Of a DNA stretch of 64,000 nt, positions 22,180 through 33,943 are shown in pieces; position 1 is the stretch's first letter, and the number at the start of each line of letters is the position of its first letter. The position numbers were made by a program, and so were the translations under genes. The notes under the pieces were generated by a model that saw nothing but the letters and a program-made list of their open reading frames with translations, was not told the DNA's origin and did no database searches. Source of the DNA: Chloranthus sessilifolius (Eukaryota; Streptophyta; Magnoliopsida; Chloranthales; Chloranthaceae); contig CM037584.1 in assembly GCA_021018995.1 (NCBI GenBank), positions 148,693,317-148,757,316 of the forward strand, read 5' to 3'.

Positions 22180-23020
22180 GCCGAATCATGTAAGTATCAT
22201 CCTCTCCTCACTCAATATTTTCTGTAAATATAACTATCCTAATATTAAGTCAAACATTTCAAAACCTGCCTCTCCTAATACGCGAAATATTATAGTCCTC
22301 CCACAAGAGACAATCATCAGTATTTACGAGAAAGATAGGCAGAGTATCCAAGATATCGAATGTCTTCTTGACAACCAAACAAAGTTTGAGTCCACAAATT
22401 CCATACTGATGGATCTGCTCAGCGACGTCTTGAAAACTACATTTTTGGAAGCTTTTATCAAATTAATCTTAAGTTAAAAACTCTAAATTTCAAAAACTCC
22501 TATCTATCAAAACTTCATCTCTCATCACCCCAATCCATTCTTTCCCCTGGGAAGTCGAACACCGAGTATACTTTACTTTAAGAAATCATAAATATTTACT
22601 GGAAAGGGGCCCTGACGCGTCATTGGTGTGAGCAATGACACACCCGGTCTGACATGATCTGCGAAAGCCTTCACCATTATATTTGGTCACTTGACCTTAG
22701 TTTTGGACATTCGTATGATGCAACTAGTACCTCGTTTGTGTCAATTTTCCTCCATTTGACTGCTATATATAGCAGGTCGCGACATGCGAGGGGATGCGAT
22801 ATGCACCCATAGTTGAGAATACACCTCTCAACAGGTACAATTTGGCCCATGAATGCTTCCTTTATTTAGCTTGTGCTAACAGATAAGAAAGTCAAATATT
22901 TCATGTCAACTCTCCGGTTCACACTTGTAATCTCTCAAAGAAACAAGAAGGCACCTTGAAGGGGGTGTCTGCTTCTTTGACGCATTCTTATTCCACAAGA
23001 ATGCGCTGAAGAGGGGCATC
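22180..23020 (+). mobile_element. Tat terminal block, copy 3, ending in a polypurine tract
   Basis: Homologous to 1-1259. It ends GAAGAGGGGCATC directly before LTR2. The tract GAAGAGGGG (23008-23016) is the likely plus-strand primer site. Confidence 0.75.
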
Positions 23021-23141
23021 TGTAGACACCCCGTTCTCGCCTTCTTGGACTATACAAACTCGTTCGATCAATCTTTGGCCATGCCCAGGACCTCTGGAAA
23101 GGACTAACCTTCCCCAAAAGTCTTAAACCCTATAAATCGGG

Positions 23142-23171
23142 GGTTATACACTAGTCACATAGTGTATAACC
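23142..23171. repeat. Perfect 12-bp inverted repeat, 6-nt loop
   Basis: GGTTATACACTA and TAGTGTATAACC flank GTCACA. It lies in U3 of LTR2; LTR1 has no clear counterpart. Confidence 0.85.
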
Positions 23172-23644
23172 GAAATCCGGGGTTGAAAACCCAACCCATG
23201 GACTCGAACCCGAACTGCGCCAAAAATCCCCGAATTACACGCATAAAATTATGCGCATAATCCAATTGCGCGCTTTGCCCTATGGCCGTAATTGGTCCGT
23301 AGAGACTAGGACCCTGCTGCTGTAGATCGCCTGAAGTCTTAGATTGTGCGCATCATCACTTGCGCGTAATTCGATTCCACAAGTAACCTAATGAGCGAAA
23401 TCAGTCCCCAGTTGGACCAAGTCTATAACTCCCAAGACCGCCCGAACTCCTAGATTTCGCACATGGTCCCATGCACGTAATTGGATTGCATGCATAGTTC
23501 CATGCTCGTAATTGATTCCAAAGCATATTAAAACTAGGATACCCGGTTGAGCCAGTCAGTCGATCACTCCCCAGTAGGTAACTGACTCCCAGGGAGTTGC
23601 ATGCCTAGAACTATGCGCGGAATTCAATTCCACGCATGGCCTTA

Positions 23645-23765
23645 CACTACAAACGATAAGACTATTAGCGACAGGTTTTTAACAAAAAACTGCCACTATT
23701 AGTCCTGCTGCTACCAAAAATTGCCTTAACAATAAGTGCCGCTGAAACACCTTATTTTTGTAGTG
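23645..23765. mobile_element. CACTA-type MITE, 121 bp
   Basis: It begins CACTACAAA and ends TTTGTAGTG, with the 3-bp duplication TTA on both sides (23642-23644 and 23766-23768). Absent from LTR1, so it arrived after the LTRs separated. Confidence 0.85.
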
Positions 23766-23824
23766 TTACATGTGTAATTAGTTAATCCTACACATGCTAC
23801 TATGGGCGGAATCAACCCGATACT

Positions 23825-23832
23825 TATAAAAA
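23825..23832 (+). promoter_or_regulatory. TATA box of Tat LTR2
   Basis: CTTATAAAAAG lies after the CGTAATT-rich tract, matching the LTR1 layout. Confidence 0.55.
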
Positions 23833-24561
23833 GACTCCCCACCCAGCGACCAAACTCCCCAATTCAATAGCTTGCTTTCTCTTTTCTTAAGCTTAGCCCT
23901 TTTAGAGAATCCGAGGTTCTCTCTGGGGTTCTCAAAGAAAGGGGTAGAGCTACATTCTAGACTTCTAGAACTACAGACTCTTCTCTAGGTACCTCAAGGT
24001 AGTCAAGCTAGCGGTACTGGCCTGCTAGCCCTCACTCTCGAATGAGCATTGAAGGAATAAGCCCTTTAGCCTTTAGTCTTAGGAAACCCTTGCCCAAATC
24101 CTCAGCCTAGAGCCAATTAGATCCCTAATCTCTCTCAATTTTCAATCCTAGCCACCCAATTTGTCCAAGGGAGCGTGCGAAGGGTACCCGGGGATGGGGC
24201 CGATCCTCCCAAGCATAGCAGGCCACCACCCCCTATAGATAGGTTTAGTAAGAATAGGAAACCGAAACTAGATAGATTGTGGGCTACTCGTAGCTATTGA
24301 ATTTTGCAGGCCAACGTTCAGTAAAGGAGTTAACCTGTACCCCACAAAGTGTGATCAGTGACATGTTGCGGCGTCGATAAATATCTGCAGCTGGCAATCG
24401 CATCAACCCAAGCATTCTTCATTTAGAATTCGCTTTTTTCTTTCAACATTTTAATATTTCTTAGTTTATTATTCTATCGCCTTCAACCAGAGTTTATGTG
24501 GACCGAATTAGGCCACTTATTCTGGGACCCGAAAGGATCCTAAAAAAAGCGCGTACCGACA

Positions 24562-24880
24562 GATATGTATCGGTGATACGTATATGTTTTTGGGATACCG
24601 ATACGTATCGGCACCGATATGTATTGGTATCCAACTTGGTATCGACCGATACCGGCCCGTATCAGTCGATACATATCCGGTATCGACCGATACCGGCCCG
24701 TATCAGCCGATACGTATCCGGTATCGGCCTATACCTGTCTGGTATCAGCCGATACCTATATTTTATAAAAAAAATTAAATAGGCTGATACGTATCGGTAT
24801 CGGCCGATTCGTATCAGTCCTCTAAGGACCGATACCTATCAACCCTCTAAGGACCGATACCCTATACTGATACCAATTTT
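24562..24880. repeat. Palindromic GTATCGG/CCGATAC repeat array
   Basis: Overlapping units such as GTATCGGCCGATACGTATC begin at the first base after LTR2. The short open frame across it is a repeat artefact. Confidence 0.85.
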
Positions 24881-26318
24881 GTTACCTTGGGTTGAACCAT
24901 AAACTAAAACATTCTGGAGTTGCAAATGGCACGTCCCTAAAAATTACCCCATATCAAGGATTACAATAACAATAAAAGAAGGATATGAAAAAATAAAGAG
25001 GCAAAAAACCAAAAAATAATCGTAGTGATTTGAACTCCAAGACTCGATATTCTTGATGATTTACTTAAAACAAATTTCATCCCCCTTCAGTATAAACTCG
25101 CAAGTGCTTAATGGGTTCTGGACATACTTGTCTCTAAGATATAATGAAGCCAGAATTATTATATATTACAGACAAATTCAACACATTTTGAGGCAGCGAA
25201 AACACCCTTCTTTTGAGACAAAAAAAAGTGTCAAAAAAAAAACATAACATGAAATTGCTCTCAAAATGGTAAATTGATACTACGAATTTGGTTTCGGTGT
25301 TTGAGTCACATAGACTCATCTTATAGAGTTTCATGAGAATCTAGCAGTTACAAATTTGGATGGTAGTGATTAATTTGCCCAAAACGATGAGTCCAAATTT
25401 GTAACCGTTAATTCTCTTTATTAGCTCATTAGGTGACTTACGACTATATTATTAATAACTCCAACATCTATATTAATAATAGCCTTCTAAGGTTAATTGA
25501 CTAACCCTTTTGGAAATGATTAATTCAGTCAACTAATCTCAAGGCCAAGAGGTAAAAGATTATGGCTCGTGATGCAAAGTACACCCAGACCCATTGCGCA
25601 CGTGCGTCATGTGACACAACAACTAGATATGAAGCCAGGAGAATGGGTATGCACATGCACAAGATGGTTATTTAAATATTTAAAAAACCAAAAGACCCCT
25701 CCCTTTCCAAAAAAATTAAAATGGAGTTTAAAACTTTAGTTAACATTTTGACATTTCACGGAAAATAAATTACTTAAATAAAGGTGTCTTTTGGACTTAA
25801 TCTTCCTTAGCGTAAATGTTTCAAAGTTAAGTCAGTTTTTTAATTGAACATATCTTGAACTGAAAAATCTATGGATACATCAGACATGTTTGTTTCTATA
25901 TATTGTCTCCAGGTGTTCTCCACTAAAAACCTGCTCCTTTCTAGCCTATTGCATATATCCCAGCTTTGTGAGAGCTCATAGGAAGAGGTTGCACTTCTAT
26001 TCTCACTTAGGTAAGTCCATCAGGAGCGATCATTTTCCACTCCGAAAAGTTTAGTACTAAGTTATACACATCAATCTAACCATATAGATTTATAATAAAA
26101 AAAATTCTCCTTAGAATGAGGCTAAAAGGATATAAATCCTTTTCATCAATTCTCTAGTGTTGTAATCATAGTCACCTGATAATCTTGTTCATCAATTAGT
26201 GGTTTCCTAGTATTACATAAAGTTGTGTCTAGTTTTTCAGTACCACTTGTTTCTTCCAAAAGATTTAAAAATTCACAATCATATAGTACAAGATCAGTTG
26301 TAGATTTATCCTAGATAC
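24881..26318. other. No feature recognised
   Basis: AT-rich sequence with no open frame, repeat or element end I can support. Confidence 0.6.
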
Positions 26319-28568
26319 TGTGGCGACCCGACTTTCTCATTCTTAGAGTATCAAAAAGGTCAGCTCACAAAAGCTCCGGTACATCCATATAAAAGTAGAC
26401 AGCAATGCAGAAAAGAAAATTAAACTAAGATCCAAACAATAGCAAACAAAAGAGATCTCTCATCCTATACATAGCTCAAAAAGAAGCAAAAAAGAACCAC
26501 CGATGATGGCCAATCCAACACTTAGACAATGATTCTCAATAATGGTTCTCCAAAATGTCAAAGCAATAAACAAAACAAAACAGGGCCCCGAGCCTATAAT
26601 TCAGAAGGTATCTAAATCAAAATTCACAAAAAGATCCAACTCAACATAAACAAAAAAAACTATACCAAGTTCCTAAATCCTGGGCCTATGAAAAGAACTC
26701 GTCAACTGAGATTTCTGAGTCTTCCTCTGGCTCGTAGACTGGATCACTCTCGTAACTCTGAGCCCAAGTCTCTACAGATGTGACGTAAAGTCGGGGTGAG
26801 CTAACAGTGTAAGCTCAATAAAAGAAACTCAATTTTATCATATTTTATCATAATCAGATGTTTTCAAAGACTAAAATTGAAGCAATCTATGTTTTCAAAA
26901 CAGGTATTCCAAATAGATTCATTTACTAAATTCCAATTCTAAAATCAAGTGATGTGTTATGAACGGAAATCAAACAAGTTCAGAGTTCATATAGTTTCGA
27001 ATTTTGATTCATGCATGCTCCTTTATTAAATAACTTAAATCATAACTTAAAGTTTCCTCTCAAATTACTATATCATGAGAGCAGGAATAATACCAATGAA
27101 AAACCCTACTAACCATCATCATTCAATGAACCCTTTTTCAGGAATTTCAACAAGTCCCTGCGTTATGAAGGAAACTTGCGCCTAACTTATTTACCGTCAA
27201 TACGGTTCATGAAATTTAGGATTACGTTCTAATGAACCTTAAATCAGGTGCATATGCTAATCATATAATTCTTTGTATTTTAATACATTTTCAGATTTAG
27301 GATTCAAAGTTTCAGATTCGGGATTTTAGAGTTTCAGGATTCATATGCAAATTCAAGAGTTATTCGGAATTCATAGTTCAGAGTTCATGCTAATCAAAAT
27401 CATGACAGATTCAAATCAAATTCAGAGTTCATGATCAAAACAATTTCATATGATCTTAGACAAAATGTAATAAATATTAAGGCTCCCCTACCTTAGACTC
27501 GGATTCAATCAAAGCTATCAAAAAGTTCTCACCAAAGGTTTTCTATATATTCCCTAGATTTACATAACACCATACTCTATGTTAAAAGCATAGAAAATAG
27601 ACAAACAAAAGTTTCTCGGAGTTTTTCCAAAGAAAAATAAAGAAAGCCAAAAACAGAGAAAATCGATCGATTTCCCAAATCGATCGTTTGATTTCAAATT
27701 CGAACAGTCAATTCCATAATCGATCGTTCGATTTCCTTCAGAACCTAGCACCTCTGTTGTGCCAGAATCGATCAATCGATTTTGACAGTTTCTATAGCCT
27801 GCGGGTTTTCATTTCCTTATCTTATTTTCCTTCAAACTAAACTAATTTCTTTCCTAATTTTCACATATAAATATGTCTAAATTAAGACTAATCAATACAC
27901 AAATTGAAACTTTTAGTCGCTTATCGTTTCCAGGTCTATTCTGTAACTTCTAATGATTCAATCCCAAGTGTTGGATTGAATCTTGCGAAGCCTCAAGCCG
28001 ACAACTCCTAGAAGAAGCTCCACGTTTAACGCAGAGAGAGCCTCACTTTTTCATCATGCAGATAACACATTCTAGACGATCGGTTCACACACTATCAATG
28101 CTACTCTCCCTCAATACCTTCAATCAAATCAATAGAGGATTTTGGGGCATTTCTATGATTGCGATCACGAGAGCAATCGAAAACATAAGCGATCTTATCA
28201 AGGAAGGTGAAGAACAACCAAAACTAATTGCTCTAGTTCACACGAGTACAAGAGAAGTGAACTTCCTTCTCTTCTTATAACACAAAACCAAGATACAAAT
28301 ATCATGATATTTCTCCAAAATATCATGATATTTATTTCACAAATTCTATCCACTTAATTCAAGTTTAACTTGGGTGTTAGGCATGCGTACATAGTTTCGG
28401 TGTATAAGATTCCAACTAATGACTCTAATAACTTTTAACTCAACTTTTCATAAATTAAACCTTTTCAATTTAATTATTCTTAAGTTTAATATGTGCTCGT
28501 GTGTCTTGCCCGGGGACGCATATCGAGGTGACCGTGTTCGGTTTTAAAAAAAATTTCAGGATATTACA
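26319..28568 (-). mobile_element. LTR of a minus-strand Gypsy element (probable 3' LTR)
   Basis: On the minus strand it begins TGTAATATCC and ends GGGTCGCCACA. A polypurine tract GGAGGGGAGAA (28579-28569) sits directly before the start, so this is the 3' LTR, with its internal region to the right. Ends of this kind are common in Tekay-type chromoviruses. No second LTR or target duplication was found. Confidence 0.6.
27655..27785. repeat. Cluster of AATCGATCGATT motifs
   Basis: Four near-palindromic ATCGATCR motifs within 130 bp (near 27661, 27681, 27720 and 27766), inside the LTR. Confidence 0.6.
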
Positions 28569-29600
28569 TTCTCCCCTCCTTTAGAAACTTTCGTCCTCGA
28601 AATTCAATACGTACAATTCAGGTCTATGGTTAACTCTCATCCTAAATAAAAGTTTTTAACATAGCATATTCAATACAGTCATAGGTTTAAAAGAGAATGG
28701 GTCACAATGCAATAGGCTTCACCAATCTCGCTTTTCAAGGGAAGGGGGTCGTAGTAACGTGGATGTACTTCGTATGGCATCCCATAACACCATAGAGAAG
28801 TTGCATCCGTAAATGGATGCCTATATTTCAAGTGCCACGTGCGTAGGAAAAAGACCTCACTGTGACTCAAGCTTAACCATTGTGTATCTTATCATATTTC
28901 ATTTACTTATCAGGCACACATATACATTCTGAACTGAATCGAATTAGGCAAGTATTTTCAAAATGGATCTAATCAGACATGTATTGTCCAAATCTGATAA
29001 CTTGCAGAATTAGAAACAGCCACAAGAACTAATAGACAGAAGTTCACTTACGAATGCAATTTTCAAATAATCAGACAAAGATAAAATAACAAGACACATT
29101 CCAAACCCAACTGAAATATCAAATATCTATACAAATAGAAGCATAGCAATTATAACTATTCCAAATTACAAGTTAATTATATGAGTAAGCAAGGATAAGT
29201 AGAACCGCCAGGCTCTAATAATTCATCAAGCATTTAAAGATTTACATTCCCCGGCCAAGAAAACAAAATTTTAATCTCAAAAAGAAACTTCGTATAACCC
29301 ATCATCTCCCTAATCCTCCCAATCGTCAGCTAGTCCAGCATCCTGATCAGCCGTGTCTCCAGTGCCAGATGTAGATGCGTGAGTAGTGGAAGCTCTTATC
29401 TCAGCCATGTATGTAGTGTACTCAGCAAGATAGGCATGTCGCATCAGGTGGGTCCCCCCTCCCCCCCGTGGAACTCCAACTCCCTACTCATCGAGCTCGT
29501 ATGTTGAGTTAGCGTATGGATCTGTTGGCTCATCGCCGACATCTATCGGGTGAACTCAGATAAGGTGAGTACATGTTATATTAAATTTTGGATACCATCA
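28569..29600 (-). mobile_element. Internal remnant of the minus-strand element
   Basis: It starts with the polypurine tract. A degenerate minus-strand frame at about 29560-29290 contains MSQQIHTLTQHTSSMSRELE and, after a frameshift, ends in an acidic stretch ADQDAGLADDWED. I do not recognise the protein. The 63-codon frame at 28870-28679 is also unassigned. No pol motif is visible. Confidence 0.35.
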
Positions 29601-29639
29601 CAGGAGTGAACCACGCTCGTGATTACCAGAATCATATTT

Positions 29640-30278
29640 GATAGGTTGTTTTATTTGAGGTTTGTGGGATGATAGCCGTGCTGGTGTGCATATGTTTTCT
29701 CCAAGTACAGTGGACCAAGCATTTCAATTGGTGCTTCAAGATGAAGAGGCAACCCTTATTCTCAATAAATCTCCTACATATAGTCGTCATCAAATGCAAA
29801 CCCGCGAATGAATGTTGGCAAATTACCTCCAAAAAATTGACTCCTACAGAGTAGCTGAAAGTCGACGATTAGGTGTATGCTACAATTAGGATGAAAAATC
29901 TGTTCCAGTTCATACATGGAAGGCACAATTGGACCTTATAACTGGTGGAAGTTTGGCACCGAACCAGAGGATGCAGTAATCATAGAAGATACAATAATGC
30001 CCATCATCGGTACTATCAAACAATTACAAGTTCACATTCTATTGGACTTCGGCAGAAGACATAACTTGGTCACCCATAGAACCGTAAAAGCCTTAGGATA
30101 TCAAATGAAGGTTCCTGACAAATTTGAAGTAGTTGTCGCCGATGGTAATGAACTTCATAGCCCCGTATGTGTTCTAGCTTAAACTTTACATTACAGGATC
30201 GACAATGTTCAATTGATTGTCATGTTCTATCCCTTGATGGTTGTGATGTTGTATTTGGTGCGGAATGGCTCGCTACAT
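29640..30278 (+). pseudogene. Chromovirus gag end and protease remnant
   Basis: Gag C-terminus (STVDQAFQLVLQDEEATLIL), then a zinc-knuckle remnant (CYN...DEKSVPVH) with a stop. Then a retropepsin-like region: LLDFGRRHNLV stands where the active-site D-S/T-G is expected, so the catalytic motif is altered. Then GCDVVFGAEWLA. It is cut at 30278 by a LINE. Confidence 0.75.
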
Positions 30279-30988
30279 TTTTTTTATTTTTTTTTTCTTT
30301 TGGGATCGGTAAGAAAAATTCATAAAAACACTAGCGAGGGGCTGGGAACTTTACATGATAAAACGGACACCAAACAAGAAGCCGGCAGAAAGAAGAAACC
30401 GCACAAAAACCATAGAAAAATAAAGGGGGGGGACCACCCAGATCAGCATAAACTAGACCGCGCCGCACTCCCTGCCCTATTCCATCTCAGGAATAGAAGG
30501 CACCCTCGGATACATCAGATCTCAAATCGATTTCAAGATTGCCGCAATAGGCCGACGCTTGCGGTTGAAAACTCGAGCATTCCTCTTTAGCCAAATTCCC
30601 CACAGAGTAGCAAAGACAGCCACCCGCCAAAAAGCACCCACCTAGCTTCGAAATGAGGGCCCTGCTACAAAATATCAAGATGTGAAATACTCTCGGGCAT
30701 CACCCACAAAATCTCAAAGGATTTCAGGATCGTGCACCAAATCTCGGTAGCCACCCAACAGTGAATAAAGAGATGGGGAATGGACGACTCCACCCCCATA
30801 CACATAGGGCACCTGTTGTGCAACACCTTCCCACTAACAATAAGCTGATCGATGGTTAGCACCCTACCCCGGCTCGCCACATTGGATGAGATAAAATGAA
30901 ATTTTTCCCAATTCCGCAAGAGTATCTTTCGCAAGGGCAAGGAATATATTCTGCAAGGCCAACTTTCCTCTCCAGCATCCAATATAAT
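30279..30988 (-). mobile_element. 5'-truncated LINE (L1 type), 3' end only
   Basis: The minus-strand frame 30982-30665 carries the C-terminal zinc-binding region of plant L1 ORF2: NRCPMCMGVESSIPHLFIHC, then EIW. The plus-strand T-run at 30280-30300 is its poly(A) tail, and CTTACCGATC just before the tail is typical of plant L1 3' ends. It interrupts the chromovirus after the protease. No target duplication could be recognised. The right edge is approximate. Confidence 0.75.
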
Positions 30989-31841
30989 TGATCGGAATGG
31001 AAAAAGAGATTCATCACAGCTATATTGACGTATATGCCTTGCATTCTATCACAGCAGATACAAACAAACACAGGGCCCCTACATGTCTACAAAGCCTCCT
31101 AGATTCATTTGGAGACATGTTTAGGGAGCCATCTGGTTTACTCCCACGTCCAACCCAAGATCATTGCATTGAACTTGACGCAAATATATAGCAAACCCAC
31201 TAATGTTCGACCCTATCATATTACCCATACAAAAAGCAGGAAGTGGAAAAACATTGTGAACGAAATGCTTTAATCAGGCATCATCTGACCCAACAGTAGT
31301 CCTTACTCTTCACTGATACGTCTAGTTCGAAAGAATGATGGCACTTGGGAGGATGTGCATAGATTACAGCGCCCTTAATCGTATAACTGTCAAGGATAAA
31401 TTCCCTATTCCTATTGTGGATGAATTACTAGATGAATTACATGGCGCTACTTATTTCTCAAAATTTGATCTAAGGTCTGAGTATCATCAAATCTGAATTC
31501 GTGATAACTGCTTTCCACATACACGAAGGCCATTATGAATTTCTAGTCATGCCATTTGTCTTAACTAATGCTCCCACTACTCTCCAATCACTAACGAATC
31601 ATACATTTCAGCCACGCTTGTGAAATTTCATCTTAGTTTTTTTATGACATTTTTATTTACCAAAAAGATTTCCTGACCAGATTTTTACTAGCAATTTTTG
31701 GCAAGAACTCGTCTTTTCAAGGCACCACCCTCAACATGAGCACATCCTTTCACCTGCAAACTGATGGACAAATGAAAATCATAAAGAAGTACATCGAGAC
31801 CTAATTACACTATTTCACGGGAGCAAGACCAACCCATTGGG
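30989..31841 (+). pseudogene. pol: Chromovirus RT and partial integrase
   Basis: LLDSFGDMFREPSGLLPRPT leads into RT fragments: WHLGGCA, then [20 protein letters not shown] by frame-hopping, then [17 protein letters not shown]. The catalytic YxDD region is degenerate (VFL...HFYLP). At about 31676 the sequence jumps straight to integrase (STSFHLQTDGQMKIIKKYIE), so RNase H and the first part of integrase are deleted. The frame is cut by the LINE at 31842 and resumes at 52339. Confidence 0.8.
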
Positions 31842-32148
31842 AAACCAAAAACCCTAAACCCTAAATTCAAAACTACCCTACAGACGAAGAAGAAAGATGG
31901 AGCGACAGCCATTTTGACTGATCGAGCGATGCCCTACAGATTTCAATCAGAAGCCATTTAGACAACACTGCCTACCATTCAATCAGTTGTCGGCGCTGCA
32001 AAACGGACAGTGGAGAACAAACTGGCCAAGCTGGCAGGAGCTCTGCAATAGATGATGGAGAGATCAAGCTTTTTATTAGATCGAGCTTTTTATTAGAGCC
32101 TAGACAAGATTCAGAATGAACCCCTGAGATTAACGAAGCTGAAGAAAA
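31842..32148 (+). promoter_or_regulatory. LINE 5' leader with telomere-like AAACCCTAAACCCTAAA
   Basis: The telo-box motif (31847-31865) sits within 25 bp of the LINE 5' end. The rest is non-coding leader with no other feature seen. Confidence 0.5.
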
Positions 32149-33005
32149 ATGGAGATTGGCTTTGTCAAAAGTGTAACTATTGTAACTTCTCCCACCGTCA
32201 ATGGTGCCTCAACAGCAAATGCAAAGCCCACCGAAGTACTGGAGCAGTCTGAAATGAGAGAAAATCTATTTCCAAACCCAACCTCTCCGCTTCCCAGGCT
32301 GCCAATATCTCAAACAATTGGTCAATTTGGGGACGCAAGTTCAAAAGCATAAGCTGCTCTGAGGCAAAAAGAAGCTTGGCTGATTGCTCCACCAAAAGAT
32401 CATTGGCCGCTAACCTAACCCTAGAGCTGTCGACAGGCGAAGGATGGGCGTCGTGGCTCTCAAATTTTCGCATCATAGCCTCCACCACCGACAAATCAGC
32501 TTCTTCAGCGAGCAAAACTTGACTAGGATTGCCCAAGTTTGCTTATCAATTCCATCAACTCTTACTCTGTTTTATTCGAGTTCGGCAAAGTAGATGACAA
32601 ACATTGAATCCTCAAACAATTCAGAAATGGCTGGAGTTGCCAAGAGGTGTGCTTCAACCTATGTTCTTGGAACATTGAACTTGAAGCAGCTAATGACTGC
32701 ACCTTCGGAAATTTCGCCTGGTTTTGATTAAGGGGATTGCCTTTTTACTTCTGGCTTGAAGCTGTTTTCATGGAGATTGGCCAATTGTGGGGCAGTTTAG
32801 ACAAAATTGATCAGAAAACCCTAAATCTCACAGACCTCTCCTATGCCCACATTCACATCTCTTGTGCATCCTGGATAGACATCCCTTGGCTTCTCTGGAT
32901 TTCGAAGGACTCACTCAATTATCCAGTCACTATAGAATTCGAACTAGAGGATCCTCCTCCCCCATTTCTCCTTCATTAACCAGCAAGAAGGGCCATAATA
33001 TCTTT
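32149..33005 (+). pseudogene. LINE ORF1, first part
   Basis: Degenerate frames. MEIGFVKSVTIV opens one at 32149. LNLTDLSYAHIHISCASWID (near 32820) resembles the LSYAR-V/I block found in plant L1 ORF1 proteins, which bind element RNA. Multiple stops. The TRIM interrupts the end. Confidence 0.45.
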
Positions 33006-33010
33006 TTTAA

Positions 33011-33943
33011 TATTAGAATATACCTTATTAGATAACTATCCACTTACCCATGTTCATTCCTACTTCTAGATAACCGCTGACGGTTATATTTGTAATCTTA
33101 TTTATACACTTTCTTGTGTGAGAATATTGTAACAAATCGTAAATAATGTAATCGATTGTGGTCATTTGTTTTCTTCTTCTCTCTTTCATCTTCTTCTTAT
33201 TTTCTTTTGTATTTTATAATTTTAACATGGTTTTAGAGCCATGATCCTGGCATTGCTTCCACTATCATATTTTCTCTTAGCCTTCTATACTCTATGTAAA
33301 TGTCTTTTCCTATATCTTCTCTAGCCTTCTATACTCTATGTGGATGTCTTTTCCTATATCTTCTCTAGCCTTCTATATTCTATGTGGATGTCTTTTCCCA
33401 CATTTTCTCTGGCCTTCTATATCTATGTGGATGTCTTTTCTCACATTTTCTCTGACTCTTTATTTTTTCAAGATCTCTTTAAAGAGACTTGTAATATGAT
33501 TTGTAGTTGGGAGAGATCATGACAGACTTGATCTAGCCACCGGCTCCGACAGACTCTAAGATGAGCGGGATGCGACAGTAATGGACTTCATAGACAAGCG
33601 GGTGACCACCAACAAGTAAGATTGAGTTTGAGAGATATATCGTGAATCTCTGTGGTTGTTACGTAATTGCGTAACTGTTTATCTTTCAAGTTGGATGTTC
33701 TCACATTCACATTCCAACTTAAGGGGGAGTATTAGAATATACCTTATTAGATAATTATCCGCTTACCCATGTTCATTCCTACTTCTAGATAACCGCTGAC
33801 GGTTATATTTGTAATCTTATTTATACACTTTCTTGTATGAGAATATTGTAACAAACCGTAAACAATGTAATCGATTGTGGCCATTTGTTTTCTTCTTCTC
33901 TCTTTCATTTTCTTATTTTTTTTTGTATTTTATAATTTTAACA
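33011..33943 (+). mobile_element. TRIM (miniature LTR retrotransposon), 933 bp
   Basis: LTRs of 217 bp (33011-33227) and 214 bp (33730-33943) are nearly identical. A primer-binding site TGGTTTTAGAGCCA (33228) resembles the initiator-Met type, and a polypurine tract AAGGGGGAG sits at 33721. The target duplication is TTTAA (33006-33010 and 33944-33948). The LTRs begin TATTAG rather than TG. There is no coding capacity, so it must have moved with another element's enzymes. Confidence 0.9.
33272..33460 (+). repeat. Tandem repeat inside the TRIM, about 47 bp, four copies
   Basis: Unit core: GCCTTCTATACTCTATGTGG then ATGTCTTTTCC, in the first part of the TRIM interior. Confidence 0.8.

Larger units (their letters stand above)
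1260..24561 (+). mobile_element. Tat-lineage Ty3/Gypsy element, rearranged
   Basis: LTR1, antisense modules, pol (RT-RH-aRNH-INT) and a 13.8-kb 3' region end in a polypurine tract and LTR2. Placement in Tat rests on the aRNH domain, the long 3' region and the antisense extra gene. No gag, protease or primer-binding site is visible after LTR1. The sequence there matches the 3' region instead, so the unit is chimeric. It cannot move on its own. Confidence 0.8.
23021..24561 (+). mobile_element. Tat LTR, right copy (1.5 kb)
   Basis: From TGTAGACACC to GCGCGTACCGACA, after a polypurine tract. It contains repeated GCGCGTAATT-type motifs (23240-23640), a TATA box at 23825 and a 121-bp CACTA-type MITE. 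Without the MITE it is about 1.42 kb, probably nearer the original length than LTR1. Confidence 0.8.

Noticed and set aside
24498-24782. 94-codon frame
   Set aside because: Lies in the GTATCGG repeat; the YRPIPVSVDTY-like pattern is a repeat artefact.
24562-24880. CRISPR-like array
   Set aside because: No constant repeat with unique spacers, and the genome is a plant; units overlap and are palindromic.
26319-29600. Assigning the minus-strand LTR to the plus-strand chromovirus
   Set aside because: Orientation is opposite and the LTR (2.25 kb) does not resemble the short chromovirus LTR at 53133.
30225-31010. CGGAATGG on both sides of the truncated LINE as a target duplication
   Set aside because: The left copy is not next to the poly(A) tail and the match is only 8 bp.
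31847-31865. Interstitial telomere
   Set aside because: Only two and a half units, at a LINE 5' end; better explained as a telo-box.
32198-32536. 112-codon minus-strand frame inside the LINE
   Set aside because: Opposite to the LINE coding strand, over ORF1; no domain recognised.
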